From Microbacterium capsulatum (GTDB taxonomy: Bacteria > Actinomycetota > Actinomycetes > Actinomycetales > Microbacteriaceae), in the NCBI RefSeq assembly GCF_030865425.1, contig NZ_JAVFCB010000001.1:545482-609481 (forward strand): DNA of 64,000 nucleotides, written 5' to 3'. The position numbers and the translations under genes are program-made. Below, piece by piece: positions 14,438 to 22,368 of this stretch; position 1 is the stretch's first letter; each line of letters starts with the position of its first letter. The notes beneath the pieces were generated by a model that searched no databases, had not been told where the DNA came from, and worked only from the letters and a program-made list of their open reading frames with translations.

Positions 14438-14440
14438 GCT
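14435..14440 (+). promoter_or_regulatory. Possible -10 box for pyk
   Basis: TAGGCT, containing the gltD stop codon, would start a transcript near 14447 with a leader of about 49 bases. The leader carries GGAGAA six bases before the pyk TTG. It is the only TANNNT element in the short gap. Confidence 0.3.
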
Positions 14441-14495
14441 GGGCCCGGCAACGAGGCCCTTCATCCATCCCCCCTACGAAACCCGGAGAACGCAT

Positions 14496-15944
14496 TTGAG
14501 ACGCGCCAAAATCGTAGCCACCCTCGGCCCCGCCACCTCGACGTATGAGACCGTCCGGGCCATCATCGACGCCGGTGTGGACGTCGCCCGCCTGAACCTC
14601 AGCCACGGCGACTACTCGGTGCACGAGAACAACTACGCGAACGTCCGCCGCGCGGCGGAGGACTCCGGCCGCGCCGTCGCGGTCCTCGTCGACCTGCAGG
14701 GCCCGAAGATCCGTCTCGGCCGCTTCGCGGACGGACCGCACGACCTCGCGGTCGGCGACATCTTCAAGATCACCACCGAGGACATCCTCGGCACGAAGGA
14801 CATCTGCGGCACCACCTTCAAGGGCCTGCCGCAGGACGTCAAGCCCGGTGACTTCCTCCTCATCGACGACGGCAAGGTCCGCGTCGAGGTGATCGACACC
14901 GACGGCACCGTGGTCACCACCCGCGTGATCGTCGCCGGCACCGTGTCGAACAACAAGGGCATCAACCTGCCCGGCGTCGCCGTCAGCGTGCCCGCGCTGA
15001 GCGAGAAGGACGAGGACGACCTGCGCTGGGGTCTGCGCACCGGCGCCGACCTGATCGCGCTGTCGTTCGTCCGCAACGCGGAGGACGTCTCCCGCGTGCA
15101 CGAGATCATGGCCGAAGAGGGCGTCAAGATCCCCGTCATCGCCAAGATCGAGAAGCCGCAGGCGGTCGACAACCTCGAGGAGATCGTCGACGCGTTCGAC
15201 GGCATCATGGTCGCCCGCGGCGACCTGGGCGTCGAGCTGCCGCTGGAGGCGGTGCCGATCGTGCAGAAGCACGCCGTCGAGCTCGCCCGCCGCATGGCCA
15301 AGCCGGTCATCGTCGCGACGCAGATGCTCGAGTCGATGATCTCGAGCCCCGTGCCGACCCGCGCCGAGACCTCCGACGTCGCGAACGCGGTGCTCGACGG
15401 CGCCGACGCGGTCATGCTGTCCGGCGAGACCAGCGTCGGCGAGTACCCGGTCGTGGTCGTGGAGACCATGGCCCGGATCATCGAGTCCACCGAGGACCAC
15501 GGCCTGGAGCGGATCCACCCGCTCACCGCGAAGCCGCGCACGCAGGGCGGCGCGATCACGCTCGCGGCCCTCGAGGTCGCCGAGTTCGTCGACGCGAAGT
15601 ACCTGTGCGTGTTCACGCAGTCCGGAGACTCCGCCCGCCGTCTGTCCCGGCTGCGCTCCAGCATCCCGATGCTGGCGTACACGCCCGACCCCGGCATCCG
15701 CCGCCGGCTCGCCGTGAGCTGGGGCGTGCGCACGACCCTCGTCGACATGGTCGCGCACACCGACATGATGTTCCACCAGGTCGACGAGCACCTGCTCGGC
15801 TCCGGCCTGGCCCAGCCCGGCGACAAGGTCGTCGTGATCTCCGGATCCCCTCCCGGGATCATCGGATCCACGAACGACCTCCGCATCCACCGGGTGGGCG
15901 ACGCCGCGAGCGGTGCCGCCCCGGCCTACCAGGCCGGCAAGTAA
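14496..15944 (+). CDS. pyk: Pyruvate kinase
   Basis: The final glycolytic enzyme makes pyruvate and ATP from phosphoenolpyruvate and ADP. The 482-residue chain reads LRRAKIVATLGPATS at the start, LNLSHGDY, VDLQGPKIRLG, the catalytic-lysine motif IPVIAKIEKPQA, MVARGDLGVELPLE with Mg ligands, and VATQMLESMI. The start is TTG: the conserved N-terminus begins right there, GGAGAA lies at proper spacing, and no ATG or GTG is available nearby. The C-terminal regulatory domain ends at a normal position. A strong hairpin follows the stop. Confidence 0.96.
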   Translation: MRRAKIVATLGPATSTYETVRAIIDAGVDVARLNLSHGDYSVHENNYANVRRAAEDSGRAVAVLVDLQGPKIRLGRFADGPHDLAVGDIFKITTEDILGTKDICGTTFKGLPQDVKPGDFLLIDDGKVRVEVIDTDGTVVTTRVIVAGTVSNNKGINLPGVAVSVPALSEKDEDDLRWGLRTGADLIALSFVRNAEDVSRVHEIMAEEGVKIPVIAKIEKPQAVDNLEEIVDAFDGIMVARGDLGVELPLEAVPIVQKHAVELARRMAKPVIVATQMLESMISSPVPTRAETSDVANAVLDGADAVMLSGETSVGEYPVVVVETMARIIESTEDHGLERIHPLTAKPRTQGGAITLAALEVAEFVDAKYLCVFTQSGDSARRLSRLRSSIPMLAYTPDPGIRRRLAVSWGVRTTLVDMVAHTDMMFHQVDEHLLGSGLAQPGDKVVVISGSPPGIIGSTNDLRIHRVGDAASGAAPAYQAGK

Positions 15945-15952
15945 GGGCGTCC

Positions 15953-15990
15953 GAGGAGGGGCCGGTTCCCGCGGGAGCCGGCCCCTCCTC
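15953..15990 (+). terminator. Hairpin downstream of pyk
   Basis: Arms GAGGAGGGGCCGG and CCGGCCCCTCCTC pair over 13 bp and the stem extends through the inner TTCCCGCGGGAG. No T-run follows, as is common for actinobacterial terminators. It separates pyk from the tRNA gene. Confidence 0.6.
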
Positions 15991-16018
15991 GCGTCCCGGG
16001 GCGCCGGGCCCGGTACGG

Positions 16019-16024
16019 TACAGT
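16019..16024 (+). promoter_or_regulatory. Possible -10 box for tRNA-Leu
   Basis: TACAGT ends eight bases before the mature 5' end of the tRNA, giving a start close to the processed end. No clear -35 is seen. Confidence 0.3.
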
Positions 16025-16032
16025 CGATCCGG

Positions 16033-16118
16033 GCCGGCGTGGCGGAATGGCAGACGCGGAGCACTCAAAATGCTTTGTCCGAGAGGACGTGTGGGTTCGA
16101 GTCCCACCGCCGGCACCA
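16033..16118 (+). tRNA. tRNA-Leu (anticodon CAA), CCA encoded
   Basis: The acceptor arms GCCGGCG and CGCCGGC pair over 7 bp and are followed by A and an encoded CCA. The T arm reads GTGGG TTCGAGT CCCAC. The anticodon stem GAGCA/TGCTT holds loop CTCAAAA with CAA at 16066-16068, reading UUG leucine codons. A long variable arm is consistent with a class II leucine tRNA. Total 86 nt including CCA. Confidence 0.95.
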
Positions 16119-16138
16119 GTACACAGAGCTCCCACCGA

Positions 16139-16144
16139 TAGGAT
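16139..16144 (+). promoter_or_regulatory. Leaderless -10 box for the ANTAR response regulator
   Basis: TAGGAT is followed by six bases (GGATCC) and the GTG at 16151, with no separate ribosome site. Matches the leaderless pattern of this window. Confidence 0.5.
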
Positions 16145-16150
16145 GGATCC

Positions 16151-16768
16151 GTGACCGAAGAGCAGCAGCCTGAGCAGCCCGCCTCGTCCGCTCCGCGACG
16201 CGTCGTCGTCGCCGAGGACGAATCTCTGATCCGCCTCGACATCGTCGAGATCCTCCGCGACAACGGATTCGACGTCGTCGGCGAGGCCGGAGACGGCGAG
16301 ACCGCGGTGCAGCTGGCCACCGAACTGCGCCCCGATCTGGTCATCATGGACGTGAAGATGCCCCAGCTGGACGGCATCAGCGCCGCCGAGAAGCTGCACA
16401 AGGGCAACATCGCCCCCGTCGTGCTGCTCACGGCATTCAGCCAGAAGGAGCTCGTCGAGCGCGCGACCGAGGCCGGTGCCCTGGCCTACGTCGTCAAGCC
16501 GTTCACGCCGAACGACCTGCTCCCCGCGATCGAGATCGCCCTCGCCCGGCACGAGCAGATCATCACGCTCGAGGCCGAGGTCGCCGACATGGTCGAGCGC
16601 TTCGAGACCCGCAAGCTCGTGGACCGGGCCAAGGGCCTGCTCAACGAGAAGATGGGCCTGAGCGAGCCCGAGGCGTTCCGCTGGATCCAGAAGGCATCGA
16701 TGGACCGCCGCCTGACCATGCAGGACGTCGCGAAGGCGATCATCGAGCAGCTCGCCCCCAAGAAATGA
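16151..16768 (+). CDS. ANTAR-domain response regulator (PdtaR-like)
   Basis: The 205-residue protein has a receiver domain (about 17-135) followed by an ANTAR RNA-binding domain (about 145-203). In the receiver, acidic E22/D23, phosphoacceptor D67 in VIMDVKMP, T94 and K116 in YVVKPF are all present, so phosphorylation is expected. ANTAR proteins bind two-hairpin RNAs and prevent transcription termination. The motif AKGLLNEKMGLSEPEAFRWI is the ANTAR core. The resemblance is to mycobacterial PdtaR, whose partner is the kinase PdtaS; no kinase is adjacent here. A short acidic, Gln/Pro-rich N-terminus precedes the receiver domain. GTG start, probably leaderless. Position between tRNA-Leu and polA is conserved in related genomes as far as I recall. 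Confidence 0.92.
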   Translation: MTEEQQPEQPASSAPRRVVVAEDESLIRLDIVEILRDNGFDVVGEAGDGETAVQLATELRPDLVIMDVKMPQLDGISAAEKLHKGNIAPVVLLTAFSQKELVERATEAGALAYVVKPFTPNDLLPAIEIALARHEQIITLEAEVADMVERFETRKLVDRAKGLLNEKMGLSEPEAFRWIQKASMDRRLTMQDVAKAIIEQLAPKK

Positions 16769-16779
16769 GGCGGGAGCGG

Positions 16780-16846
16780 ATCAATGTCGCGCAGCGACGT
16801 TGATGCGGCCCGGATCAGGTTGAGCGAGCGCAGCGAGACGAAACCT
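16780..16846. repeat. REP-like double palindrome at the GNAT start
   Basis: Two palindromes lie side by side. The first has arms ATCAATGTCGC (16780-16790) and GCGACGTTGAT (16794-16804) around GCA. The second runs from AGGTT (16817) to AAACCT (16846) around a GAGCGAGCGCAGCGAGA core. Such GAGCGAGCGCAGCGAGACGAAAC blocks are, from memory, frequent intergenic repeats in Microbacterium; I found no second copy by eye in this window. Confidence 0.5.
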
Positions 16847-17428
16847 CTGGGGGATCTCGGCGACGGGATCCTCCTGCGTCCGCTGCTGGCGGGCGACGGT
16901 ATCGGCCTCGCGGACGGCTATGCGCGCAATCGCGCGCACCTCGCGCCGTGGGAGCCGCTCCGCTCGGAGGACTACTTCACGCCTGCCCGGCAGGACGAGA
17001 TGGTCGCCCGCACGCTGCAGGACGCCGCCGACGGTCGTTCCGCCCCGTACGTCCTGACGGACCAGCGCGAGCGGATCGTCGGCCGGGTGAATCTCAGCGA
17101 CATCGTCCGCGGCGCGTTCTGGAGCGGGCACCTCGGCTACTGGATCGACGCCGACCTCGCCGGGCGCGGGATCATGCGCCGCGCCGTCGCCACGGTCTGC
17201 GCGCTCGCCCGTGACGACCTCGGCCTGCATCGGGTGCAGGCGGCGACGCTGCTGCACAACGAGGCGTCGCAGCGCGTGCTGCGCGCGGTCGGCTTCACCG
17301 AGATCGGCCGCGCCGAGCGCTACCTGCGGATCGCGGGGGAGTGGCAGGACCACCTGCTGTTCCAGCTCCTCCTGGAGGATGCCGCCGCGATCGGAGCGCC
17401 GGTCAGTCCGGCTCCGGCACGTCCTTGA
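16784..17428 (+). CDS. GNAT N-acetyltransferase, RimJ/RimL type
   Basis: The 214-residue frame contains a GNAT domain from about residue 28 to 205: LRPLLAGDG, the central GHLGYWIDADLAGRGIMRRAV (acetyl-CoA pyrophosphate loop around DLAGRGI) and LHNEASQRVLRAVGF, typical of RimJ/RimL enzymes that acetylate N-terminal amines of ribosomal proteins or small amines. The substrate is unknown. The annotated ATG and the first 21 codons coincide with a palindromic repeat, so the true start could be a CTG near 16847 or the repeat may have been recruited as an N-terminus. The 3' end overlaps the convergent thioesterase gene by 26 bases. Confidence 0.85.
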   Translation: MSRSDVDAARIRLSERSETKPLGDLGDGILLRPLLAGDGIGLADGYARNRAHLAPWEPLRSEDYFTPARQDEMVARTLQDAADGRSAPYVLTDQRERIVGRVNLSDIVRGAFWSGHLGYWIDADLAGRGIMRRAVATVCALARDDLGLHRVQAATLLHNEASQRVLRAVGFTEIGRAERYLRIAGEWQDHLLFQLLLEDAAAIGAPVSPAPARP

Positions 17429-17834
17429 TCATGTTCGTGATCCGGATCGTGGAGCAGCGCCGGCCCTGATCGTCGCTCACGACGATCTCGTGCACGGTGA
17501 TGCTGCGGCCGAGATGCACCGGGGTGCACACGCCCGTGACGGTGCCGGCCGTGGCCGAGCGGGTGTGCGTGGCGTTGATGTCCACGCCGACGGCGAGACG
17601 GCCGTGCCCGGCGTGCAGGTTCGCAGCCATCGAGCCGAGCGACTCGCCCAGCACGACATATGCCCCGCCGTGCATGAGACCCACCGGCTGCGTGTTGCCC
17701 GCGACCGGCATCGTCGCGACGCACCGCTCGACCGAGAACTCGACCCAGCGCAGCCCCATCTTCTCCGCGAGCGCGCCCATGCCGCGTTCGGCGGCCCAGT
17801 CCAGGCCCGGGGTCGTCTGCAGGGGCTCGGTCAC
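17403..17834 (-). CDS. PaaI-family thioesterase (hotdog fold)
   Basis: The 143-residue protein has the hotdog-fold sequence QPVGLMHGGAYVVLGESLGSMAAN (about residues 47-70), with the HGG and downstream acidic residue typical of PaaI-type acyl-CoA thioesterases. A second conserved strand reads GVDINATHTRSA. These enzymes hydrolyse phenylacetyl- or other acyl-CoA thioesters; the substrate here is not known. GTG start at 17834 preceded by AGGAGG on the minus strand. Convergent with the GNAT gene and divergent from polA. Confidence 0.88.
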   Translation of the reverse strand: MTEPLQTTPGLDWAAERGMGALAEKMGLRWVEFSVERCVATMPVAGNTQPVGLMHGGAYVVLGESLGSMAANLHAGHGRLAVGVDINATHTRSATAGTVTGVCTPVHLGRSITVHEIVVSDDQGRRCSTIRITNMIKDVPEPD

Positions 17835-17870
17835 GCGGGTCCTCCTCGAATCGATGTCCGTGGCGCTCGT

Positions 17871-17876
17871 TAGGCT
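17871..17876 (+). promoter_or_regulatory. Leaderless -10 box for polA
   Basis: TAGGCT followed by six bases (GGAGTC) and the GTG at 17883. Same element and spacing as before the DUF885 and SGNH genes. Confidence 0.55.
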
Positions 17877-17882
17877 GGAGTC

Positions 17883-20516
17883 GTGACGGACTCCGCAAAG
17901 CCTACCCTCATGGTCGTCGACGGCCACTCGCTCGCGTACCGGGCCTTCTTCGCCCTCCCGGTCGAGAACTTCACGACCAAGGACAACCAGCACACGAACG
18001 CGATCTACGGGTTCCTGTCCATGTTCGTGAACCTGATCAAGGCCGAGCAGCCAACGCATCTCGCGGTCGCGTTCGACACCTCCCGGCACTCGTTCCGCAC
18101 GGACGAGTACCCGGAGTACAAGGCCACCCGCTCGGAGACGCCGAACGAGTTCCGCGGGCAGATCCCGCTGCTGCAGGACTGCCTGGCCGCGATGTCCGTC
18201 CCCGTGCTGACCAAGGAGGGGATCGAGGCCGACGACATCCTCGCGACCCTCGCCGCACAGGGATCCGCGCAGGGCTACGACGTCCTCGTCGTCTCCGGCG
18301 ACCGCGACACGATCCAGCTCGTGAACGACGAGGTCACCCTCCTCTACCCGTCCGTGCAGGGCGTGTCGCAGCTGAAGCGGTACGACCCCATCGCCGTGCA
18401 GGAGCGATACGGCGTCCGCCCCGAGCAGTACCCCGACATCGCGGCGCTGGTCGGCGAGACCAGCGACAACCTGCCCGGTGTGCCGAAGGTCGGCGAGAAG
18501 ACCGCGGTGAAGTGGCTCACCCAGTTCGGCACGCTCGACGAGCTGCTCGAGCGCTCCGGAGAGATCAAGGGCGTCGTCGGCGGCAACCTCCGCGACCACA
18601 TCGACGACGTGCGCCGCAACCGCCGCCTGAACCGGCTCCTGCAGGACGTCGAGCTTCCCCTGGGCCCGGCCGACCTGGCCGTCCGGCCGATCGACGCCCA
18701 GGGCGTGCGCGACATCTTCGCCCGCCTGGAGTTCCGCACGCTCCTGCCGCGCGTGTTCGAGGCGACCGGCGAGGATGCGCCGGCCGAGGACGCCGCGGCC
18801 ACGGTCGCCCTGCCGGACGCCGCCGAGATCGGCGCCGCGGACGTCGCCGCGTGGCTGGCGAAGGCGACCGGCGAGGTCGCCGTCGAGATCACGGTCGCAG
18901 CCGGCCTCCCGCAGCGGATCGGCCTGGCGCACGGCGACGACCTCGTCGAGCTGACCTGGGACCCGGCGGCGCAGGCCGCGATCGCGGACTGGCTGAGCTC
19001 TGACGCGCCGAAGATCCTGCACGACGCGAAGCCCCAGGTGAAGGCGCTGCACACCGCCGGCGTGCGCCTGAACGGCCTCGCCTACGACAGCAACCTCGCC
19101 GGATGGCTGCTGCGCCCGAGCTACCCGGACAAGTCCCTCGCCGACCTCGTCGACCGCTACCTCGGGGAGAAGCTGCCCGAGGCGGATCCGAGCCAGCTCG
19201 TGCCGGAGACCGAGGGCGCCACGCCCGCCCAGCTGGCCTGGTTCACCACCCGGGTGACGGCGGCGCTGCGCGGCGAGGTGCCCGAGAGCGTGGACCGCGT
19301 GCTCCGCGAGATCGAGCTGCCCACGCTCGTCGCCCTCGCCGACATGGAGCTCGCGGGCGTCGCCGTCTCGCACGACATCCTGTCCGGCTTCTCCCAGGAG
19401 CTGGGCGAGCGCGCGAACGGGATCGCGGAGGAGTCCTACTCGGTCATCGGCCGTGAGGTGAACCTCGGCTCGCCGAAGCAGCTGCAGGAGGTGCTCTTCG
19501 AGGAGCTCGACCTGCCGAAGACGCGCAAGACGAAGACCGGGTACTCGACGGATGCCGCCTCGCTCGCGGACATCCAGGAGAAGAATCCGCACCCGTTCCT
19601 CGAACTGCTCTCGCAGCACCGCGAGGCCACGAAGCTGCGGCAGATCATCGAGTCGCTCGACACGGCGATCCGTCCGGACCACCGCGTGCACACCACCTAC
19701 GTGCAGACCGGCAGCCAGACCGGGCGCCTCAGCAGCACCGACCCGAACCTGCAGAACATCCCGGTCCGGACCGAGGAGTCGCGGCGGATCCGCAGCGCCT
19801 TCCAGGTCGGCGAGGGCTACGAGACGCTGCTCACGGCGGACTACTCGCAGATCGAGATGCGGATCATGGCGCACCTGTCCGGCGACGAAGGCCTCATCGA
19901 GGCGTTCAACTCGGGCGAGGACCTGCACCGCTTCGTCGGCGCGCGCGTGTTCGGCGTCGAGCCGTCCGAGGTCACCTCGGCCATGCGCACCAAGGTCAAG
20001 GCGATGTCGTACGGCCTCGTCTACGGCCTCAGCGCCTTCGGCCTGTCCAAGCAGCTGCGGATCGAGCAGTCCGAGGCGAAGCACCTCATGGTGGAGTACT
20101 TCGCCCGGTTCGGCGCCGTGCGCGACTACCTGCGGGCGTCGGTGATCGCGGCCAGGGAGGTCGGCTACACCGAGACGATCTTCGGCCGCCGGCGTCCGTT
20201 CCCCGACCTCGCCAGCCCCAATCGGGTGCTGCGCGAGAACGCCGAGCGGGCGGCGCTCAACGCGCCGATCCAGGGCAGTGCGGCCGACATCATGAAGATC
20301 GCTCTGTTCCGCATCCACGAAGACCTGCTCGCGCAGGGCCTCACGTCGCGCGTGCTGCTGCAGATCCACGACGAGCTCGTGGTCGAGGTGGCTCCGGGGG
20401 AGTGGGACGCGACGGAGCGGATCGTGCGCGACCGGATGGGGGGAGCGGCCGATCTGTCCGTGCCGCTGGACGTGCAGGTCGGCCAGGGCGCGGACTGGAA
20501 CGAGGCGGCGCATTGA
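17883..20516 (+). CDS. polA: DNA polymerase I
   Basis: The 877-residue repair and Okazaki-fragment polymerase has three parts. Residues 1-300 form the 5'-3' exonuclease (VVDGHSLAYRAFFALP, GIEADDILAT, SGDRDTIQLV). Residues about 310-490 correspond to the 3'-5' exonuclease but lack its DEDD acids: VAVEITVA replaces the DxE motif and AKPQVKAL replaces the next Asp motif, so proofreading is predicted to be absent. Residues 490-877 are the polymerase, with motif A DYSQIEMR (D653), the O-helix region and motif C HDELVVEV (D830). Start GTG, likely leaderless. A perfect hairpin follows. Confidence 0.97.
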   Translation: MTDSAKPTLMVVDGHSLAYRAFFALPVENFTTKDNQHTNAIYGFLSMFVNLIKAEQPTHLAVAFDTSRHSFRTDEYPEYKATRSETPNEFRGQIPLLQDCLAAMSVPVLTKEGIEADDILATLAAQGSAQGYDVLVVSGDRDTIQLVNDEVTLLYPSVQGVSQLKRYDPIAVQERYGVRPEQYPDIAALVGETSDNLPGVPKVGEKTAVKWLTQFGTLDELLERSGEIKGVVGGNLRDHIDDVRRNRRLNRLLQDVELPLGPADLAVRPIDAQGVRDIFARLEFRTLLPRVFEATGEDAPAEDAAATVALPDAAEIGAADVAAWLAKATGEVAVEITVAAGLPQRIGLAHGDDLVELTWDPAAQAAIADWLSSDAPKILHDAKPQVKALHTAGVRLNGLAYDSNLAGWLLRPSYPDKSLADLVDRYLGEKLPEADPSQLVPETEGATPAQLAWFTTRVTAALRGEVPESVDRVLREIELPTLVALADMELAGVAVSHDILSGFSQELGERANGIAEESYSVIGREVNLGSPKQLQEVLFEELDLPKTRKTKTGYSTDAASLADIQEKNPHPFLELLSQHREATKLRQIIESLDTAIRPDHRVHTTYVQTGSQTGRLSSTDPNLQNIPVRTEESRRIRSAFQVGEGYETLLTADYSQIEMRIMAHLSGDEGLIEAFNSGEDLHRFVGARVFGVEPSEVTSAMRTKVKAMSYGLVYGLSAFGLSKQLRIEQSEAKHLMVEYFARFGAVRDYLRASVIAAREVGYTETIFGRRRPFPDLASPNRVLRENAERAALNAPIQGSAADIMKIALFRIHEDLLAQGLTSRVLLQIHDELVVEVAPGEWDATERIVRDRMGGAADLSVPLDVQVGQGADWNEAAH

Positions 20517-20552
20517 ACAGCCGGCTCTGACAGGGGATCCGGCGATTTCCGA

Positions 20553-20576
20553 CCCGGCCGGTGCTTACCGGCCGGG
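20553..20576 (+). terminator. Hairpin downstream of polA
   Basis: Perfect 10-bp stem CCCGGCCGGT / ACCGGCCGGG with a GCTT tetraloop, 36 bases after the polA stop, no T-run. Confidence 0.65.
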
Positions 20577-20589
20577 CGGTCCTGCCGGT

Positions 20590-20595
20590 TAGGCT
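20590..20595 (+). promoter_or_regulatory. Leaderless -10 box for the DUF885 gene
   Basis: TAGGCT, six bases, then the ATG at 20602. The intervening CTGAGG could also act as a weak ribosome site, but it would abut the start. Confidence 0.55.
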
Positions 20596-20601
20596 CTGAG
20601 G

Positions 20602-22284
20602 ATGACCGCAGAGCAGCCCACGAAGCGCACGCCCTCCGCCATCGACCAGCTCGCCGAGGGCTGGGTCGACACCCTCACCCAGCTGTCGCCGATCCTCGGC
20701 ACGTACATCGGCCGCAACGAGGTCAACGGCCGGCTGGACGACCTCAGCCCGGAGGGTCACGAGCACGCCGTGGCCGAGACCCGGCGCGCCCTGGCCGAGC
20801 TCGAGGCGCTCGAGCCCGCGGACGAGATCGACCGGGTCACGCAGACCGATCTCTCCTCCGAACTGCGTCTGTCGCTCGAGCTGCACGACGCGCAGTGGCA
20901 TCTGCGCGACCTCAACGTGATCGCCTCGGCCGCGCAGGACGTGCGCCAGGCCTTCGACCTCATGCCGACCGGCACCGCCGAGGACTGGGCCGTGATCGCC
21001 GAACGGCTCGGCGCGGTGCCCGCCGCGCTCCAGGGCTACACCGCGACCCTCCGGGAGGGCAGCGCGAAGGGCGTCGTACCCGCCCGGCGTCAGGTCATCG
21101 AGGTGGCCACGCAGATCGCCCGGTACACCGCGGACGAGGGCTTCTTCGCGTCGTTCGTCGCGGAGGCGGCGCCGGAGCAGGGCTCCCTGCCGGCCAGCCT
21201 CGCGCGCGAGCTCGCCGACCGCTCGGCCGCCGCCCGCGTCGCCTACGACGAGCTGCGGTCCTTCCTCACCACCACCCTGGCCCCTGCCGCGGGGGAGCAG
21301 GATGCGGTCGGCCGGGAGCTCTACGGGCTCAACTCGCGCCGATTCCTCGGCGCCACGATCGATCTGGACGAGACCTACGAGTGGGGCCGCGAGGAGCTCG
21401 CCCGGATGGTCGCCGAGCAGACCGCGATCGCGAACGAGATCCTCCCCGGCGCCACGGTCGAGGAGGCCGTCGCGCACCTCGAGGCGGACCCCGCCCGGAA
21501 GCTGCACGGCACCGACGCGCTGCAGCGCTGGATGCAGGAGACCAGCGACCGCGCGATCTCCGAGCTCGGCGCCACGCACTTCGACATCCCGGAGAAGATC
21601 CGCACCCTGGAGTGCATGATCGCGCCCACGCAGGAGGGCGGGATCTACTACACCGGCCCGACCGACGACTTCTCCCGCCCCGGTCGGATGTGGTGGTCGG
21701 TGCCGGAGGGCGTCACCGAGTTCGACACCTGGCGCGAGCTGACGACCGTCTACCACGAGGGCGTTCCCGGGCATCACCTGCAGATCGCGCAGGCGACCTA
21801 CAACCGCGCCGAGCTGAACACCTGGCGGCGCGTTCTCGCCGGCACATCGGGCCACGCCGAGGGCTGGGCCCTGTACGCGGAGCGGCTGATGGAGCAGCTC
21901 GGCTACCTGGACGACCCGGCCGACCGCCTCGGCATGCTCGACGGGCAGCGCATGCGCGCGCTGCGCGTCGTGCTCGACATCGGCGTGCACCTGGGTAAGC
22001 CGCGCCTGGACGGCGAGGGCGTCTGGGACCACGACTACGCGCTCGACATGATGCGCCGCAACGTGAACATGTCCGACGAGTTCCGCCGCTTCGAGGTCAA
22101 CCGCTACCTCGGCTGGCCGGGTCAGGCGCCGTCGTACAAGGTCGGCCAGCGGATCTGGGAGCAGGTCCGCGACGCTGTGAAGGCCCGCGAGGGCGCGGCG
22201 TTCGACATCAAGGCGTTCCACAAGCGCGCACTCGACATGGGCGGCGTCGGACTGGACACGCTGCGCTCGGTGTTCCTCGGCTGA
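20602..22284 (+). CDS. DUF885 family protein, probable metallo-carboxypeptidase-like
   Basis: A 560-residue DUF885 protein with a zinc-peptidase-like motif HEGVPGHH at residues 385-392 (HExxxHH-type variant) followed about 25 residues on by SGHAEGWALYAERL, which supplies the downstream Glu. GIYYTGPTDD and RPGRMWWSVPEG are typical of the family. No signal peptide or membrane segment is seen, so it should act in the cytosol. Members are thought to be peptidases, but the substrate is unknown. Standing alone between polA and an LLM oxidoreductase, with its own promoter and terminator. Confidence 0.88.
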   Translation: MTAEQPTKRTPSAIDQLAEGWVDTLTQLSPILGTYIGRNEVNGRLDDLSPEGHEHAVAETRRALAELEALEPADEIDRVTQTDLSSELRLSLELHDAQWHLRDLNVIASAAQDVRQAFDLMPTGTAEDWAVIAERLGAVPAALQGYTATLREGSAKGVVPARRQVIEVATQIARYTADEGFFASFVAEAAPEQGSLPASLARELADRSAAARVAYDELRSFLTTTLAPAAGEQDAVGRELYGLNSRRFLGATIDLDETYEWGREELARMVAEQTAIANEILPGATVEEAVAHLEADPARKLHGTDALQRWMQETSDRAISELGATHFDIPEKIRTLECMIAPTQEGGIYYTGPTDDFSRPGRMWWSVPEGVTEFDTWRELTTVYHEGVPGHHLQIAQATYNRAELNTWRRVLAGTSGHAEGWALYAERLMEQLGYLDDPADRLGMLDGQRMRALRVVLDIGVHLGKPRLDGEGVWDHDYALDMMRRNVNMSDEFRRFEVNRYLGWPGQAPSYKVGQRIWEQVRDAVKAREGAAFDIKAFHKRALDMGGVGLDTLRSVFLG

Positions 22285-22300
22285 CATCGTCCCGAGATTC

Positions 22301-22336
22301 CGGGCGATGGGCGGGAATGCTCCCGCTCATCGCCCG
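22301..22336 (+). terminator. Hairpin downstream of the DUF885 gene
   Basis: Arms CGGGCGATGGGCGGGA and TCCCGCTCATCGCCCG pair with one G-T wobble around loop ATGC. It lies 17 bases after the stop codon. Confidence 0.7.
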
Positions 22337-22341
22337 GTTCC

Positions 22342-22353
22342 ATTCAGCTGAAT
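22342..22353. promoter_or_regulatory. 12-bp perfect palindrome before the LLM oxidoreductase
   Basis: ATTCAGCTGAAT is a perfect dyad ending 15 bases before the ATG at 22369, directly downstream of the preceding terminator. It resembles an operator. The TAGG that follows may belong to a promoter. Confidence 0.3.
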
Positions 22354-22368
22354 AGGAAAGAGGTCGGG

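Noticed and set aside
17403..20513. 1036-codon minus frame across polA
   Set aside because: Only the 3' part (17403-17834) is the real thioesterase; the rest is opposite polA.
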